The notes under the pieces are model-generated. The model ran no database searches, had not been told where the DNA came from, and saw nothing but the letters and a program-made list of their open reading frames with translations. Made by a program: the position numbers and the translations under genes. Positions 5,861 through 6,087 of a stretch of 6,087 bases of DNA are shown piece by piece. The DNA lies in NCBI GenBank assembly GCA_964608185.1, contig CAZSMR010000051.1:1-6087 (forward strand), written 5' to 3'. Numbering within the stretch: the first letter of the stretch is position 1; each line of letters opens with the position of its first letter. Source of the DNA: Porticoccus sp964608185 (GTDB lineage Bacteria; Pseudomonadota; Gammaproteobacteria; Pseudomonadales; Porticoccaceae).

Positions 5861-6087
5861 ACTCCTTTTCATGATCCTCAAGATTCAACTAAATGTTCTT
5901 GTTTGAGTAAGTTTCAGGCTTCCTATGAAAATAAACTGTTTCAAAGCATATGATATTTAAGGAGAGCCATATAATAAAATTACGGCTAGAACCAAAATTA
6001 GTTGTAATAGGTTGAGATGCATGGAATTCAAGCAATAATGTAAAGAATATACGCAAATATAAAGCTTTCGAATCCAATTGTTTCCAC
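5861..6087. other. Region without a recognisable gene
   Basis: These 227 bases hold no protein I recognise. A + strand frame from ATG 5950 gives 21 residues (ending KLRLEPKLVVIG) and stops at TGA 6013-6015; the same frame is then open to the window end. On the - strand a frame is open from the right edge (about 6086) to a TAG at 5889-5891, 65 residues with hydrophobic patches but no motif. No GC-rich terminator follows the tRNA: CAAGA 5879-5883 with TCTTG 5897-5901 is only a 5-bp stem. It could be spacer, decayed sequence, or the end of a gene lying beyond the window. Confidence 0.6.

Noticed and set aside
5700..5906. 68-codon + strand frame with a hydrophobic start, running through the tRNA
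   Set aside because: It reads straight through the tRNA-Pro gene, and its central residues are the translated tRNA; it has no ribosome site.
6062..6087. TTCGAATCC near the right edge as a second tRNA T arm or an att repeat
   Set aside because: The flanking bases (AAGCT and CCAAT) do not form a T stem, and beyond a few bases the sequence does not match the tRNA-Pro 3' end.
5950..6087. UGA read as tryptophan, joining the frame from ATG 5950 to the open stretch after TGA 6013
   Set aside because: All certain genes here use ordinary codons, and a single in-frame TGA in an unrecognised stretch is no evidence for recoding.

Overview
The window carries a conserved gammaproteobacterial housekeeping cluster, read entirely on the + strand: 3' end of thrS, then infC, rpmI, rplT, pheS, pheT, ihfA, a small MerR-type regulator gene and a proline tRNA. 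The IHF alpha subunit, the E. coli-like registers of IF3 and L20, and the gene order thrS-infC-rpmI-rplT-pheST-ihfA point to Gammaproteobacteria. A MerR-type gene and tRNA-Pro(GGG) directly after ihfA, a Cys4 insert in PheS, and an IF3 ending in YGTVEQ-like/APRSKKK sequence resemble the Pseudomonas and related marine arrangement more than the enteric one, where btuC genes follow. The DNA is clearly AT-rich, so a low-GC relative of that group (marine or host-associated) is a reasonable guess. The species cannot be named from the sequence.

Layout: 2-217 end of threonyl-tRNA synthetase; 246-788 translation initiation factor IF3, starting at a non-canonical ATT; 789-907 a structured leader that probably carries the L20 translational operator; 908-1099 ribosomal protein bL35; 1128-1484 bL20; 1485-1581 a gap with a strong intrinsic terminator or attenuator; 1582-2598 and 2657-5035 the two subunits of phenylalanyl-tRNA synthetase; 5038-5337 IHF alpha, 2 nt after pheT; 5327-5677 a MerR-type DNA-binding protein overlapping the ihfA end; 5678-5783 a short spacer with a possible promoter; 5784-5860 tRNA-Pro(GGG) with encoded CCA; 5861-6087 a stretch without a recognisable gene.

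The genes work together in translation: two aminoacyl-tRNA synthetases, an initiation factor, two large-subunit proteins and a tRNA, with a nucleoid protein riding on the same transcript. The sequence shows three probable post-transcriptional controls: the AUU start of infC (IF3 autocontrol), a folded leader ahead of rpmI (L20 control of rpmI-rplT), and a terminator between rplT and pheS (pheST attenuation). The last lacks a phenylalanine-rich leader peptide, so its trigger would differ from that of E. coli pheM.

I found no mobile element, CRISPR array, defence system or new enzyme. The items worth a second look are regulatory.
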